Below, one piece after another: positions 1 through 6,073 of a stretch of 7,060 nt of DNA (within the stretch, counting starts at the first letter, position 1; the number at the start of each line of letters is the position of its first letter). The notes under the pieces were generated by a model. The model worked only from the letters and a program-made list of their open reading frames with translations, made no database searches and was not told where the DNA came from. A program made the translations under genes and the position numbers. The DNA is from Patescibacteria group bacterium (GTDB lineage: Bacteria > Patescibacteriota > Gracilibacteria > Peribacterales > Peribacteraceae): positions 1 to 7,060 of the forward strand of contig JAHISE010000021.1 of the NCBI GenBank assembly GCA_018818235.1. The letters run 5' to 3'.

Positions 1-45
1 TACCCCTTCGCGTTTAAAATAGTACTAATTCACTCAAGCTTTAGG
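1..45 (+). rRNA. Possible 3' end of 23S rRNA (partial, cut by window edge)
   Basis: The stretch around positions 12-45 reads GCGTTTAAAATAGTACTAAT followed by TCACTCAAGCTTTAGG. This resembles the extreme 3' end of bacterial 23S rRNA, where a hairpin is followed by a GGTACTAAT-type single strand and then a strand ending in a CTTAACC-like sequence that pairs with the 5' end of the molecule. The invariant GTACTAAT is present at about 23-30. No coding frame covers the region. Only about 45 bases are visible, so this is a recognition by eye and not a proof. The exact 3' end is uncertain. If correct, an rRNA operon lies to the left of the window. Confidence 0.38.
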
Positions 46-70
46 CCGTTGATTTTTGGCTTATATAAAC

Positions 71-113
71 GCTACGGGGCACGAGAGGAGGTAGCAATTT
101 ATTTTATTTATTA
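71..113 (+). terminator. Weak candidate terminator between the rRNA-like end and tRNA-Trp
   Basis: GCTAC (71-75) can pair with GTAGC (91-95) across a 15-nt loop, and a T-rich run follows (96-113). On the plus strand this would fit termination of an rRNA operon arriving from the left. The stem is only 5 bp and the loop is long, so the call is weak. An A/T-rich run on the other side of the stem could also serve transcripts coming through the tRNA on the minus strand. Confidence 0.22.
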
Positions 114-152
114 GTATCTTTTTAAAAGCAAATTGGTATCACATGTAAGACG

Positions 153-229
153 TGGCAGGCGCGGTAGGACTTGAACCTACGACCCCCGGTTTTGGAGACC
201 GGTGCTCTAGCCAGCTGAGCTACGCGCCT
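153..229 (-). tRNA. trnW: tRNA-Trp (anticodon CCA), 3' CCA encoded
   Basis: Read on the minus strand this folds into a full cloverleaf. The acceptor stem is AGGCGCG (223-229) with CGCGCCT (157-163). The D arm has GCTC/GAGC. The anticodon stem is CCGGT/ACCGG around the loop CTCCAAA, and the T arm has GTAGG/CCTAC with loop TTCAAGT. The anticodon CCA (193-195 on the plus strand) reads UGG, so this is a standard tryptophan tRNA. The discriminator G (156) is followed by an encoded CCA (153-155). It stands alone and points toward the rRNA-like end at the left edge. A TACAAT box lies 3 bp upstream of the 5' end on the minus strand, but no good -35 is paired with it. Confidence 0.96.
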
Positions 230-261
230 ATGATTGTAATGAACACCTCTATTTTAGCGGT

Positions 262-312
262 TTGACAAGCATTTATAAACAGGTAAATATGAAACTTAAT
301 TGATACTATACT
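262..312 (+). promoter_or_regulatory. Candidate promoter region for the GT-C glycosyltransferase gene
   Basis: A perfect TTGACA lies at 262-267. At a 16-17 bp spacing it has only weak -10 matches (TAAATA 284-289 or AAATAT 285-290), which would give a leader of about 20 nt. A better -10-like box, TATACT (307-312), overlaps a TGN-TACTAT extended -10 pattern (301-309). It ends only 6 nt before the ATG and would give a leaderless message. There is no Shine-Dalgarno sequence before the ATG at 319, which favours the second option. The start site cannot be settled from sequence. Confidence 0.4.
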
Positions 313-318
313 TACCAT

Positions 319-1911
319 ATGCATTTCTCTAGGCTCCTTCGCTATGTATTTTGGCTAATAATAGTTTTGGCAACTTTAAAGGGAGCCTATCACCTCTTTG
401 CGCAAGCATGGTATTTGTTTAACGGTGCACATGCCGGAGATGCCAATTATTATTGGACAGTTGGCAGGGGTGTGCTAAATGACCTGAAACTTTACACAGA
501 TATTTTTGAAGGCAGACCACCGATAATTTTTTTACTCAGCTCAATATCAATATGGCTCACCGGTAACGCCGCACTTGGATATTGGATAAATTCTTTTATA
601 GTGCTCTTAACTCCTGCGATGTTTGGCGTAGCCTTATTTTACATGTGTCGTGATCTTCTCCGACATGATAAATACTTATATATCATCCTGGGATTATTGT
701 TCGGAGTAACACTGGCCCTCTTCTCTGCTTTTCAGGCTGAAGGATGGCAATCTGAATTCTTTGGGAGCTTCTTTGGAATTTTTTATGTGACCATGATTAT
801 AATTCTGCCAAATAGAAATAGAATCTATGACACTCTGATCCTTGCACTATGCATGTTTTTCTCCATAGGTTTCAAGGAGCCATATGTACTTGTACTTCTT
901 GCCGCCGCGCTGGTACTTGCAAGAGATTTCCGCCACTTTAAAAGAATATTTTTGATTCCGGTTGTAATAGTTGGAATTACAGGATTAATCGCCCTATTTG
1001 TTATGGGTTATGCGGACGGATATCTCTCTACTTACTTACATTCACTGTTTGGACAAAAGATAATGAGCACGGTTCCTTTGTGGAGACGCGGGTTGATGTT
1101 TACGATTTTATTGTTCAGTCAGGTTCAATTCTCGTATCTGTTCTCTGCTCTTATAACATTGCTGCTTGCACTCGTATGCATAAGGCAACGACCAACACTT
1201 ATTAAGAACTCATACGCTAAGTATCTGATATTACCGATTGCTCTGTATCTTTCGTTAACTGCGGCAAACATGAGAGGTTACTATACTTCAAATCACTTTG
1301 TTGCCATGACGCCTTTTTATGCAGCTATCTTCATAGTCTTTATAAAATCAACAATCCACAGATTTAACACAAACCTTACAATAAGCGGAATTGTAGTAAC
1401 CTTATTGATATCTTTTACTCTGATTATGTTGCCCTTGAGTGATGGATTTCCGGCTTATGCAAAAAAACTGGATGCAATGAAAGAAAGTGAAGCAAATATA
1501 ATACAAATTGCAGAATCTATAGATAACATACTTGATGCTTGTGATATAGACAGATACTTCTTTACCGGGAACAAAGACTACATGCCATATACCAAACATT
1601 CTCCGTTAAACTTTTATGTTTACACGGGGCCCGCCGGTATTATCAGCCATCATCCCTTACTTGTGAACAAACAACTGGAAGCGTTTTCAAGGTCAAAAAT
1701 TGTTATAGTGCCCGGTAATTCATACCAAGTGAATCAAAGGCCGGAAGTAAAAGCATTATCGCAACTTATTAAACGGTATCTCGATGAACACTTTACCTCC
1801 AAGCCCGCGGAATGCGCAGCATCTCTTCCTTCTCCGGAAGGATATTCTATGCTCTTTAGAAAAGATCCTGAAAAAATTGTACCCTTTCCATTTAAGGTGG
1901 TGCCCCAATAA
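319..1911 (+). CDS. Polytopic GT-C/ArnT-like glycosyltransferase
   Basis: This 530-residue membrane protein probably transfers a sugar from a polyprenyl-phosphate donor at the outer face of the cytoplasmic membrane. Residues 1-30 form a first hydrophobic segment. The first external loop carries GDANYYW (Asp41) and then YTDIFEGRPPIIFLL (59-73). An Asp followed by a Y-x-D...PP motif is the usual layout of the ArnT/PMT-type GT-C fold. About ten further hydrophobic segments run to about residue 372, including FKEP (185-188) and NHFVAMTPFYAA (325-336), which resembles the last conserved segment before the tail. Residues 376-530 are mostly hydrophilic and probably form an extracytoplasmic domain. 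The ATG at 319 starts immediately before a typical first membrane segment, but it lacks a Shine-Dalgarno sequence. The gene is alone on the plus strand and converges with fumC. The sugar and acceptor are unknown. Superfamily assignment is good; exact function is open. Confidence 0.78.
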   Translation: MHFSRLLRYVFWLIIVLATLKGAYHLFAQAWYLFNGAHAGDANYYWTVGRGVLNDLKLYTDIFEGRPPIIFLLSSISIWLTGNAALGYWINSFIVLLTPAMFGVALFYMCRDLLRHDKYLYIILGLLFGVTLALFSAFQAEGWQSEFFGSFFGIFYVTMIIILPNRNRIYDTLILALCMFFSIGFKEPYVLVLLAAALVLARDFRHFKRIFLIPVVIVGITGLIALFVMGYADGYLSTYLHSLFGQKIMSTVPLWRRGLMFTILLFSQVQFSYLFSALITLLLALVCIRQRPTLIKNSYAKYLILPIALYLSLTAANMRGYYTSNHFVAMTPFYAAIFIVFIKSTIHRFNTNLTISGIVVTLLISFTLIMLPLSDGFPAYAKKLDAMKESEANIIQIAESIDNILDACDIDRYFFTGNKDYMPYTKHSPLNFYVYTGPAGIISHHPLLVNKQLEAFSRSKIVIVPGNSYQVNQRPEVKALSQLIKRYLDEHFTSKPAECAASLPSPEGYSMLFRKDPEKIVPFPFKVVPQ

Positions 1912-2010
1912 TCCATAGTTCGCAATTACACAAGACAAGTCGAAGGGCCTTCTACGCAATTCCGCAGCCACGAGGATACTGTGCTTTATTCAATTTATTA
2001 TTCACAATAC

Positions 2011-3333
2011 TTACACCATCTTATTAATATCCAAAAGCTTCTTTAGTTGATTCTCAGGCATCACAATTTTCTGCTGAGCAACCTCATAAATCGTCAAATC
2101 CTTCTCCATCGCCTCTTTTGCAATCTCCGCCGCTTTGTCGTATCCGATAATTGGAGCAAGAGCGGTTGCCAGCATTGCGTTGCGTTCTACTTTGGAAGCT
2201 ATCGCCTTTTCATTCGCCTTGATGCCATCAACACATTTTGACACGAAAGCATTGGTAACATTTGTGATCAATCGCAAACTCATTATCAATGATTGAGCAA
2301 TCACAGGGTAAGCAGTATTCAATTCAAACGCACTGCCCTCACGTATGCCTGCCCTGACCGTTGTATCAGCACCCTCAACGTACATCCCAACTTGCATAAC
2401 ACTTTCACAAATAACAGGATTAACTTTACCGGGCATAATCGAGGAACCAGCCTGAAGTGCGGGAAGCTTTAATTCATTTAAGCCCGCAGTGGGGCCGGAT
2501 GACATCCATCTGATATCATTTGCGATTTTATTCAAAGCTGCCGAAGTGGATCTTAAGCACCCACTTAACTCAAGCGTAACAAGAGGACATGACTGAGCCG
2601 AAATATGATTTTTAGCTTCTTCCAGGGCTAAACCTGTCTCCTCATTAATTCTGTCTATAACTAATCCGGCAAATTTCGGATGTGCATTTGCACCTGTTCC
2701 GGCAGCAGTGCCTCCCAACGGAAGTACACAAAGATTATTCTGTGAATGTTTAAGTTCATCAATTGCATGATCAACCAAAGCCACAAAAGCTTCGAACTCA
2801 TCACCAAGACTTACCGGTACCGCATCCATCAAATGAGTTCGTGCAGTCTTTATAATCAACTTAAACTCACGTGCCTTCCTGTTAAGTGCTCTTTTGAGCA
2901 TCTCAAGAGCAGGAATCAGTTCATCACGAACTTTTAGAGCACATGCAATTTGGATCGCGGTTGGAATCGTATCATTACTGGACTGACATCTGTTTACATG
3001 ATCATTTGGATGTATTCCTTTAATCGGAGTTGAAGCAAGGCTTGCTATCACCTCATTGACATTCATATTGGTCGAAGTTCCGCTGCCGGTCTGGAAAACA
3101 TCAACAGGAAATTGATCGGAGAACTCACCTTCTTTAATTCGCCTTGCAGCATCTGAAATTACCTTCACATAAGATTTTGGGATTACCCCGAGCTCACCAT
3201 TCACAACCGCCGCATGTTCTTTTATAAGTGCGAGTGCTCTGATAATTTCCTGCGGCATGCTCCATCCGGATATTGGAAAATTCTGGATTGCACGTCTGGT
3301 TTGTTCGCCATAAAGGACTGGGTTATGAGACAT
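2011..3333 (-). CDS. fumC: Class II fumarate hydratase (fumarase C)
   Basis: This enzyme catalyses reversible hydration of fumarate to L-malate in the cytoplasm as a homotetramer. The 440-residue product has all three conserved regions of the fumarase/aspartase superfamily. They are GSGTSTNMNVNEV (83-95) and HPNDHVNRCQSSNDTIPTA (108-126), THLMD with the catalytic base His167, and the signature GSSIMPGKVN (296-305) with the catalytic serine. HPNDHVN, QSSND and NMNVNEV favour fumarase over aspartase, which usually has QSTND and NMNANEV. The frame is open upstream to a TTG at 3372, but I chose the ATG at 3333. MSHNPVLYGEQTRRAIQNFPISG then matches the family N-terminus, and the extra 13 residues do not. 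No Shine-Dalgarno is present. The gene lies 25 bp after mazF on the same strand, with no other TCA-cycle gene nearby. Length is slightly below the usual 460 or so because the N-terminus is short. Confidence 0.95.
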   Translation of the reverse strand: MSHNPVLYGEQTRRAIQNFPISGWSMPQEIIRALALIKEHAAVVNGELGVIPKSYVKVISDAARRIKEGEFSDQFPVDVFQTGSGTSTNMNVNEVIASLASTPIKGIHPNDHVNRCQSSNDTIPTAIQIACALKVRDELIPALEMLKRALNRKAREFKLIIKTARTHLMDAVPVSLGDEFEAFVALVDHAIDELKHSQNNLCVLPLGGTAAGTGANAHPKFAGLVIDRINEETGLALEEAKNHISAQSCPLVTLELSGCLRSTSAALNKIANDIRWMSSGPTAGLNELKLPALQAGSSIMPGKVNPVICESVMQVGMYVEGADTTVRAGIREGSAFELNTAYPVIAQSLIMSLRLITNVTNAFVSKCVDGIKANEKAIASKVERNAMLATALAPIIGYDKAAEIAKEAMEKDLTIYEVAQQKIVMPENQLKKLLDINKMV

Positions 3334-3342
3334 AGGAGAAGC

Positions 3343-3372
3343 ATTGTAGCAGAACCAACTATTGCCTCCCAA
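3343..3372 (-). promoter_or_regulatory. Candidate fumC promoter inside the 3' end of mazF
   Basis: On the minus strand, TTGGGA (3367-3372) is followed after 18 bp by TACAAT (3343-3348). The box ends 9 nt before the fumC ATG, so transcription would begin about 2-4 nt before the start codon. The same TACAAT-9-ATG spacing occurs before the gene at 6901. The promoter overlaps the last codons and the stop of mazF. The -35 match is only partial. Confidence 0.42.
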
Positions 3373-3703
3373 TTAACACCATTAGTTGATATATCACATT
3401 ATTTAATGCCTCATCTGATAATTTTTCAACAAATCTGGTATTTCTTGCTTTCCAATCCTGGCTTTTTATTTGATCAACCATAATAACACCATGGGTTTTT
3501 GCATTGGGTGGTAAAACAACTTCAAATGGATATCCCTTCACACGACTCGTAATAGGACACATTAAAGATAGTCCGACTTTCTTGTTGTAAGATTTTGGAG
3601 AAATTACTACTGCGGGCCTACGTCCTCTTTGCTCTTTGCCGACCTGAGGATCTAATTGTACAAAAACAATATCCCCCTGAGATGGTACATAGCCCTTTAC
3701 CAT
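3359..3703 (-). CDS. mazF: Type II toxin MazF (PemK-like mRNA endoribonuclease)
   Basis: This 114-residue toxin is expected to cut single-stranded mRNA at short specific sequences and to be neutralised by MazE. It is a complete match to the MazF/PemK layout. GDIVFVQLDPQVGKEQRGRRPAVVIS occupies residues 10-35 in two parts, with the catalytic Arg in the QRGRRP segment (about residue 29). PITSR follows at 50-54 with Thr52 as the second catalytic residue. KGYPFEVVLP (56-65), VDQIKSQDWKAR (76-87) and the C-terminal helix complete the domain. The wording is close to E. coli MazF throughout. The ATG overlaps the end of mazE by 7 nt and is preceded by AGGAAAAG, with AGGA 8 nt upstream, so the two genes are translationally linked. 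The stop is TAG at 3359-3361. No catalytic residue appears lost, so the toxin looks functional. Confidence 0.95.
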   Translation of the reverse strand: MVKGYVPSQGDIVFVQLDPQVGKEQRGRRPAVVISPKSYNKKVGLSLMCPITSRVKGYPFEVVLPPNAKTHGVIMVDQIKSQDWKARNTRFVEKLSDEALNNVIYQLMVLIGRQ

Positions 3704-3933
3704 ATTTCTTTTCCTGTTACGGGCCCTGTATCAATTTCTTCATGCATGTTTTCCGGAGTGACTTTTGTCAAAAGTTCTTCCAGTGTTGGAGCAGACGATT
3801 TTGAAATTACAACTGAATCTTTTTTCAATGTAATATCAACCTCCTCACCAGAATCTACTCCTAAATGAACTGCAAATACTTTTGGAAGCCTTATGCCCAA
3901 ACTATTACCCCATTTGGTTAGTCGAGTTTTCAT
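3697..3933 (-). CDS. mazE: Antitoxin MazE (AbrB/SpoVT-type DNA-binding domain)
   Basis: This 78-residue antitoxin has an N-terminal swapped-hairpin DNA-binding domain, seen as MKTRLTKWGNSLGIRLPK (1-18). The KWGNS and R-L/I-P pattern is the MazE/AbrB hallmark. The C-terminal tail, TPENMHEEID...KEIW, resembles the E. coli MazE tail that wraps around and blocks MazF. The frame extends upstream to a TTG at 3969, but that TTG is the first half of the promoter -35 box TTGACA and the 12 extra residues look nothing like the family. The ATG at 3933 is therefore the start. There is no Shine-Dalgarno sequence before it. It overlaps mazF by 7 nt. MazE, alone or with MazF, is expected to repress the operon by binding the palindromes just upstream. 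Confidence 0.93.
   Translation of the reverse strand: MKTRLTKWGNSLGIRLPKVFAVHLGVDSGEEVDITLKKDSVVISKSSAPTLEELLTKVTPENMHEEIDTGPVTGKEIW
3708..3715 (-). promoter_or_regulatory. Shine-Dalgarno site of mazF
   Basis: AGGAAAAG on the minus strand, with the AGGA 8 nt before the mazF ATG and inside the mazE coding region. It is one of only two clear Shine-Dalgarno sequences in the window, and fits an internal operon gene that cannot be translated from a leaderless start. Confidence 0.7.
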
Positions 3934-3939
3934 ACAGTA

Positions 3940-3969
3940 TGTATACATTGTATATACATATAGTGTCAA
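3940..3969 (-). promoter_or_regulatory. mazEF promoter with two overlapping palindromic operators
   Basis: On the minus strand a perfect -35, TTGACA (3964-3969), is followed by 18 bp and TATACA (3940-3945) as the probable -10. Two palindromes cover the element: TGTATATACA (3949-3958) and ATGTATACAT (3939-3948). Their centres are 10 bp apart, about one helical turn, so two MazE dimers could bind the same face and block RNA polymerase. Autorepression through palindromic sites in the promoter is the known mode for mazEF. The -10 ends 6 nt before the ATG, so the transcript would begin at or near the start codon. Confidence 0.65.
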
Positions 3970-5724
3970 CTATTTTTGCATTAAGTACAACTCCTCCATC
4001 CCCTTATTCGCCTCAACCGAAAACTTATTCCACTCAAGAGCCTTTTCAAACTGCTCTTTCGCCTCTTCGACTCTTCCTTCCTCCAAATACAAGTTCCCAA
4101 GCCGAGCGCGGGCAATTACATATGAATCATCCAACTCAATTGCTTTCTCGTACAATGGAATCACATCCTGCGAACTCCCTGTTTGTTCATAAAGCGATCC
4201 AAGTGAGAAGTATGGCTCAGGATGATCCGGATCCATCTCTGCTGCAGCCTTAAACCGAGCCTCCGCATCCCCCACCTGTCCCGTCGCCGCATAAACATAC
4301 CCTGCATGCAATTCCAAGAGCATATGATTGCCATTTTTAAGCCCCTCACGCAGAACTTCAAATGATTCTGTTAGTTTGTTTTGCCTACGATAAATTGTTG
4401 AGAGCCCAACCCTAGCTCCAATTGAATCGGGATAAATCTCAAGAGTCCTTAAAAATACTCCTTCCGGAGTATCCCACGTTCTGGTTTGTACCTGAGAAAT
4501 CACAACTAGTACGATAATTAACAGGCTTCCGACAATCAAAGATACCACTTCAGGAATTCGAATATTGGAATACTGGAATATTGGGACACTGCTTTTGGTT
4601 CTACTTAATACACATACAAATATATACAACAATCCAATCATCGGAAGATACGCATACCTATCAACAGCGAAGAAGACGAGTCCTGCCTTGCCGATGTTCA
4701 AATAAGTCGGAGCAAGAGTGGATATATACCAGCCAATTCCAAAGGTGATCCATGGATGTTTCCTCCATGATCTGAGTGCTATCCATGCCAACAAAAATGT
4801 GAGGATAAAGTAGGGGAATATCCGTGAACTCCAAAGGCTTATGTCCCCCTGAAGTGGATAAATGATAGTTAAGTCTGTTGGGAACAAAAGTTTTTGTATA
4901 TAAAAGATCGAGCTTTTGCATGCGACCAGAACCTTATCCCATAATCCGACCGCAGCTACTACTCTCCCTTTACCTCCCATAGCAACTGCCATGAAAATTA
5001 CGGAGAGAATCACGTAGGGACTCAGACGTATTATTTTTGATTTATCAAATCGCCCGCGCTCAATCAAAAGCATATGAAGAATGATCACACCCAATAATGT
5101 CACTGCAATTATTTTGGAGAGAAGGGCGAGTAGAAAGAATAGGATGCTGAAAAAATAAGTACGAGTGAGTAGTGAGTAGCCCTTCGACTGGCTCAGGAGA
5201 GACTGAGTAGTAGACTCCAGATATCGGATTCCGGCCGAAGGTGGATTCCAAATCTTAAGAGAATTCAAATATAAAAATAACGACCCCAAAAAGAATACTG
5301 CGCTCAGCAAATCCTTCCTCCCCGCCAACCAAACAACCGCCTCCGCATTAAGTGGATGAACGGCGAAGATAAGTCCCGCAAGCAAAGATAGCTTCTTTTC
5401 TCCCGTGAGTTGTTTAAGAACTCCAAAAACAAGTAACGAATTAGCAACATGCAAAAGAATATTTGTAAGATGAAATCCAAAGGGCTCAAGGCCACTAATA
5501 AGCCAGTTGATCTGGAAACTTACAAAAACAAGGGGAATGTAGAGTTCAGGATCATATGTAGTAAACACATGCTTTAGATTCTCCCAACTCATGCCTCTGA
5601 TCGCCAGATTTTCGACTATCAAAAAGATATCATCCACCGGAGCGAAACCTTGGTATAAGGAGTGACCGAAGGCGAGGAAGGCTGCGATTAGAAATGCCAA
5701 AAGGATTAATAGCTTTTGCTTCAT
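3970..5724 (-). CDS. TMTC-like GT-C membrane glycosyltransferase with C-terminal TPR repeats
   Basis: This 584-residue protein has the layout of TPR-tailed O-mannosyltransferase-like proteins. A first membrane helix (4-24) is followed by PVDD (29-32), the likely catalytic acidic pair in the first outer loop. HPLNAEAVVWLAGRKDLL (123-140) is a strong family signature, and DRYAYLP (355-361) ends the conserved membrane part. About ten hydrophobic segments span 4-410, and three to four TPR units fill about 431-580. It probably moves a sugar from a polyprenyl-phosphate carrier to an extracytoplasmic acceptor. I chose the ATG at 5724, which precedes a basic-hydrophobic start; the frame extends to a TTG at 5760 inside the preceding gene. 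It follows the ArsR-like gene by 22 bp and has no Shine-Dalgarno. Two unusual loops, about 167-189 and 378-389, are encoded by repeat-like DNA. The substrate is unknown. Confidence 0.85.
   Translation of the reverse strand: MKQKLLILLAFLIAAFLAFGHSLYQGFAPVDDIFLIVENLAIRGMSWENLKHVFTTYDPELYIPLVFVSFQINWLISGLEPFGFHLTNILLHVANSLLVFGVLKQLTGEKKLSLLAGLIFAVHPLNAEAVVWLAGRKDLLSAVFFLGSLFLYLNSLKIWNPPSAGIRYLESTTQSLLSQSKGYSLLTRTYFFSILFFLLALLSKIIAVTLLGVIILHMLLIERGRFDKSKIIRLSPYVILSVIFMAVAMGGKGRVVAAVGLWDKVLVACKSSIFYIQKLLFPTDLTIIYPLQGDISLWSSRIFPYFILTFLLAWIALRSWRKHPWITFGIGWYISTLAPTYLNIGKAGLVFFAVDRYAYLPMIGLLYIFVCVLSRTKSSVPIFQYSNIRIPEVVSLIVGSLLIIVLVVISQVQTRTWDTPEGVFLRTLEIYPDSIGARVGLSTIYRRQNKLTESFEVLREGLKNGNHMLLELHAGYVYAATGQVGDAEARFKAAAEMDPDHPEPYFSLGSLYEQTGSSQDVIPLYEKAIELDDSYVIARARLGNLYLEEGRVEEAKEQFEKALEWNKFSVEANKGMEELYLMQK
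4560..4591. repeat. 8-bp tandem repeat (four units) inside the TPR glycosyltransferase gene
   Basis: Four consecutive 8-bp units read on the plus strand: GAATATTG (4560-4567), GAATACTG (4568-4575), GAATATTG (4576-4583) and the diverged GGACACTG (4584-4591). They encode the loop SSVPIFQYSNIR (378-389) between two membrane helices. Three units equal 24 bp, so the array can expand in steps of three without a frameshift. Similar peptides with PIFQYSNI wording turn up as low-complexity translations in other bacterial genomes, from memory. Confidence 0.75.
5166..5211. repeat. SPEPVEG-type dispersed repeat inserted in-frame in the TPR glycosyltransferase gene
   Basis: CCCTTCGACTGGCTCAGG (5180-5197) matches the core of a repeat known by eye from many bacterial genomes, whose translation in one frame gives SPEPVEG. 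Here the unused minus-strand frame indeed reads SPEPVEG. In the gene's own frame it encodes about residues 176-182, LLSQSKG, in an unusually long loop. The copy is bordered by the 8-bp direct repeats TGAGTAGT at 5166-5173 and 5204-5211. A further TGAGTAG copy lies in tandem at 5173-5179. Confidence 0.6.
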
Positions 5725-5746
5725 TGTGGGCACTATGTCACAAGCA

Positions 5747-6016
5747 CTAAAGATGTTCAATTATTTGCTTTATAGGTTTTTCTTGTGAAAGCGAAAGACG
5801 ATAAAAAACAAGCCGCCCTCTTTTGCGCCTTTTGATTATTCCATTAACCTCAAGAATTTGCAGGTGCTTCGACATTGATCTTATCTTGATGCCAATAAAA
5901 TCAGCTATATCTCCAACAAATGCATCTTGGCATCTTTTAAGATACGCAATAGCCAGTAGCCTTCGCTCGTTTGCAAGAGCTTTTAGTTTACGCTCGAGTG
6001 GTCTGTAATTATTCAT
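5747..6016 (-). CDS. ArsR-family winged-helix transcriptional regulator
   Basis: This 89-residue cytoplasmic protein is a single winged helix-turn-helix domain that should bind DNA as a dimer. LKALANERRLLAIAYL (11-26) is the typical first helix with the ALANERRL wording. VGDIADFIGI (34-43) is the positioning helix and RSMSKHLQILEVNGII (46-61) the recognition helix. KRRKRGRLVFYRLS (62-75) is the wing. It has a single Cys (29) and no CxC or other metal-site cluster, so it is not an obvious metal sensor and its signal is unknown. It starts at the ATG at 6016, without a Shine-Dalgarno sequence. It precedes the TPR glycosyltransferase gene by 22 bp and is preceded by four palindromic repeats, so it likely regulates itself and the glycosyltransferase. 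Family assignment is firm; target and signal are inference. Confidence 0.88.
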   Translation of the reverse strand: MNNYRPLERKLKALANERRLLAIAYLKRCQDAFVGDIADFIGIKIRSMSKHLQILEVNGIIKRRKRGRLVFYRLSLSQEKPIKQIIEHL

Positions 6017-6044
6017 ATGGAATAGGAGTAAAAACCAGCATTCG

Positions 6045-6073
6045 ATATTCGCTCATTCGCACGAATGTTTCAA
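6045..6073 (-). promoter_or_regulatory. Candidate promoter of the arsR-like gene, overlapped by the proximal palindrome
   Basis: On the minus strand TTGAAA (6068-6073) is a good -35. A 17-bp spacer then leads to GAATAT (6045-6050), a weak -10. The spacer contains the complete palindrome core CATTCGTGCGAATG (6054-6067). A start near 6038 would give a leader of about 21 nt. A protein bound to the core would occupy the promoter directly. The weak -10 keeps confidence moderate. Confidence 0.4.

Noticed and set aside
2011..3333. Aspartate ammonia-lyase instead of fumarase
   Set aside because: The PALQAGSSIMPGKVNPV region is aspartase-like, but HPNDHVN, QSSND and NMNVNEV are fumarase wording.
3334..3372. 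Longer fumC starting at TTG 3372
   Set aside because: The 13 extra residues do not fit the family, there is no Shine-Dalgarno before the TTG, and the TTG is part of the candidate -35 box.
3882..4253. Plus-strand open frames of 99-123 codons
   Set aside because: They lie opposite the TPR domain and mazE coding strand, and have low-complexity Ser/Pro-rich composition with no family resemblance.
5060..5251. Minus-strand 63-codon frame containing SPEPVEG
   Set aside because: It is an alternate-frame reading of the dispersed repeat inside the glycosyltransferase gene and not a gene.
5725..5760. Longer TPR glycosyltransferase starting at TTG 5760
   Set aside because: It would start inside the arsR-like gene with no ribosome binding site. 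The ATG at 5724 gives a normal basic-hydrophobic N-terminus, although it also lacks a Shine-Dalgarno.
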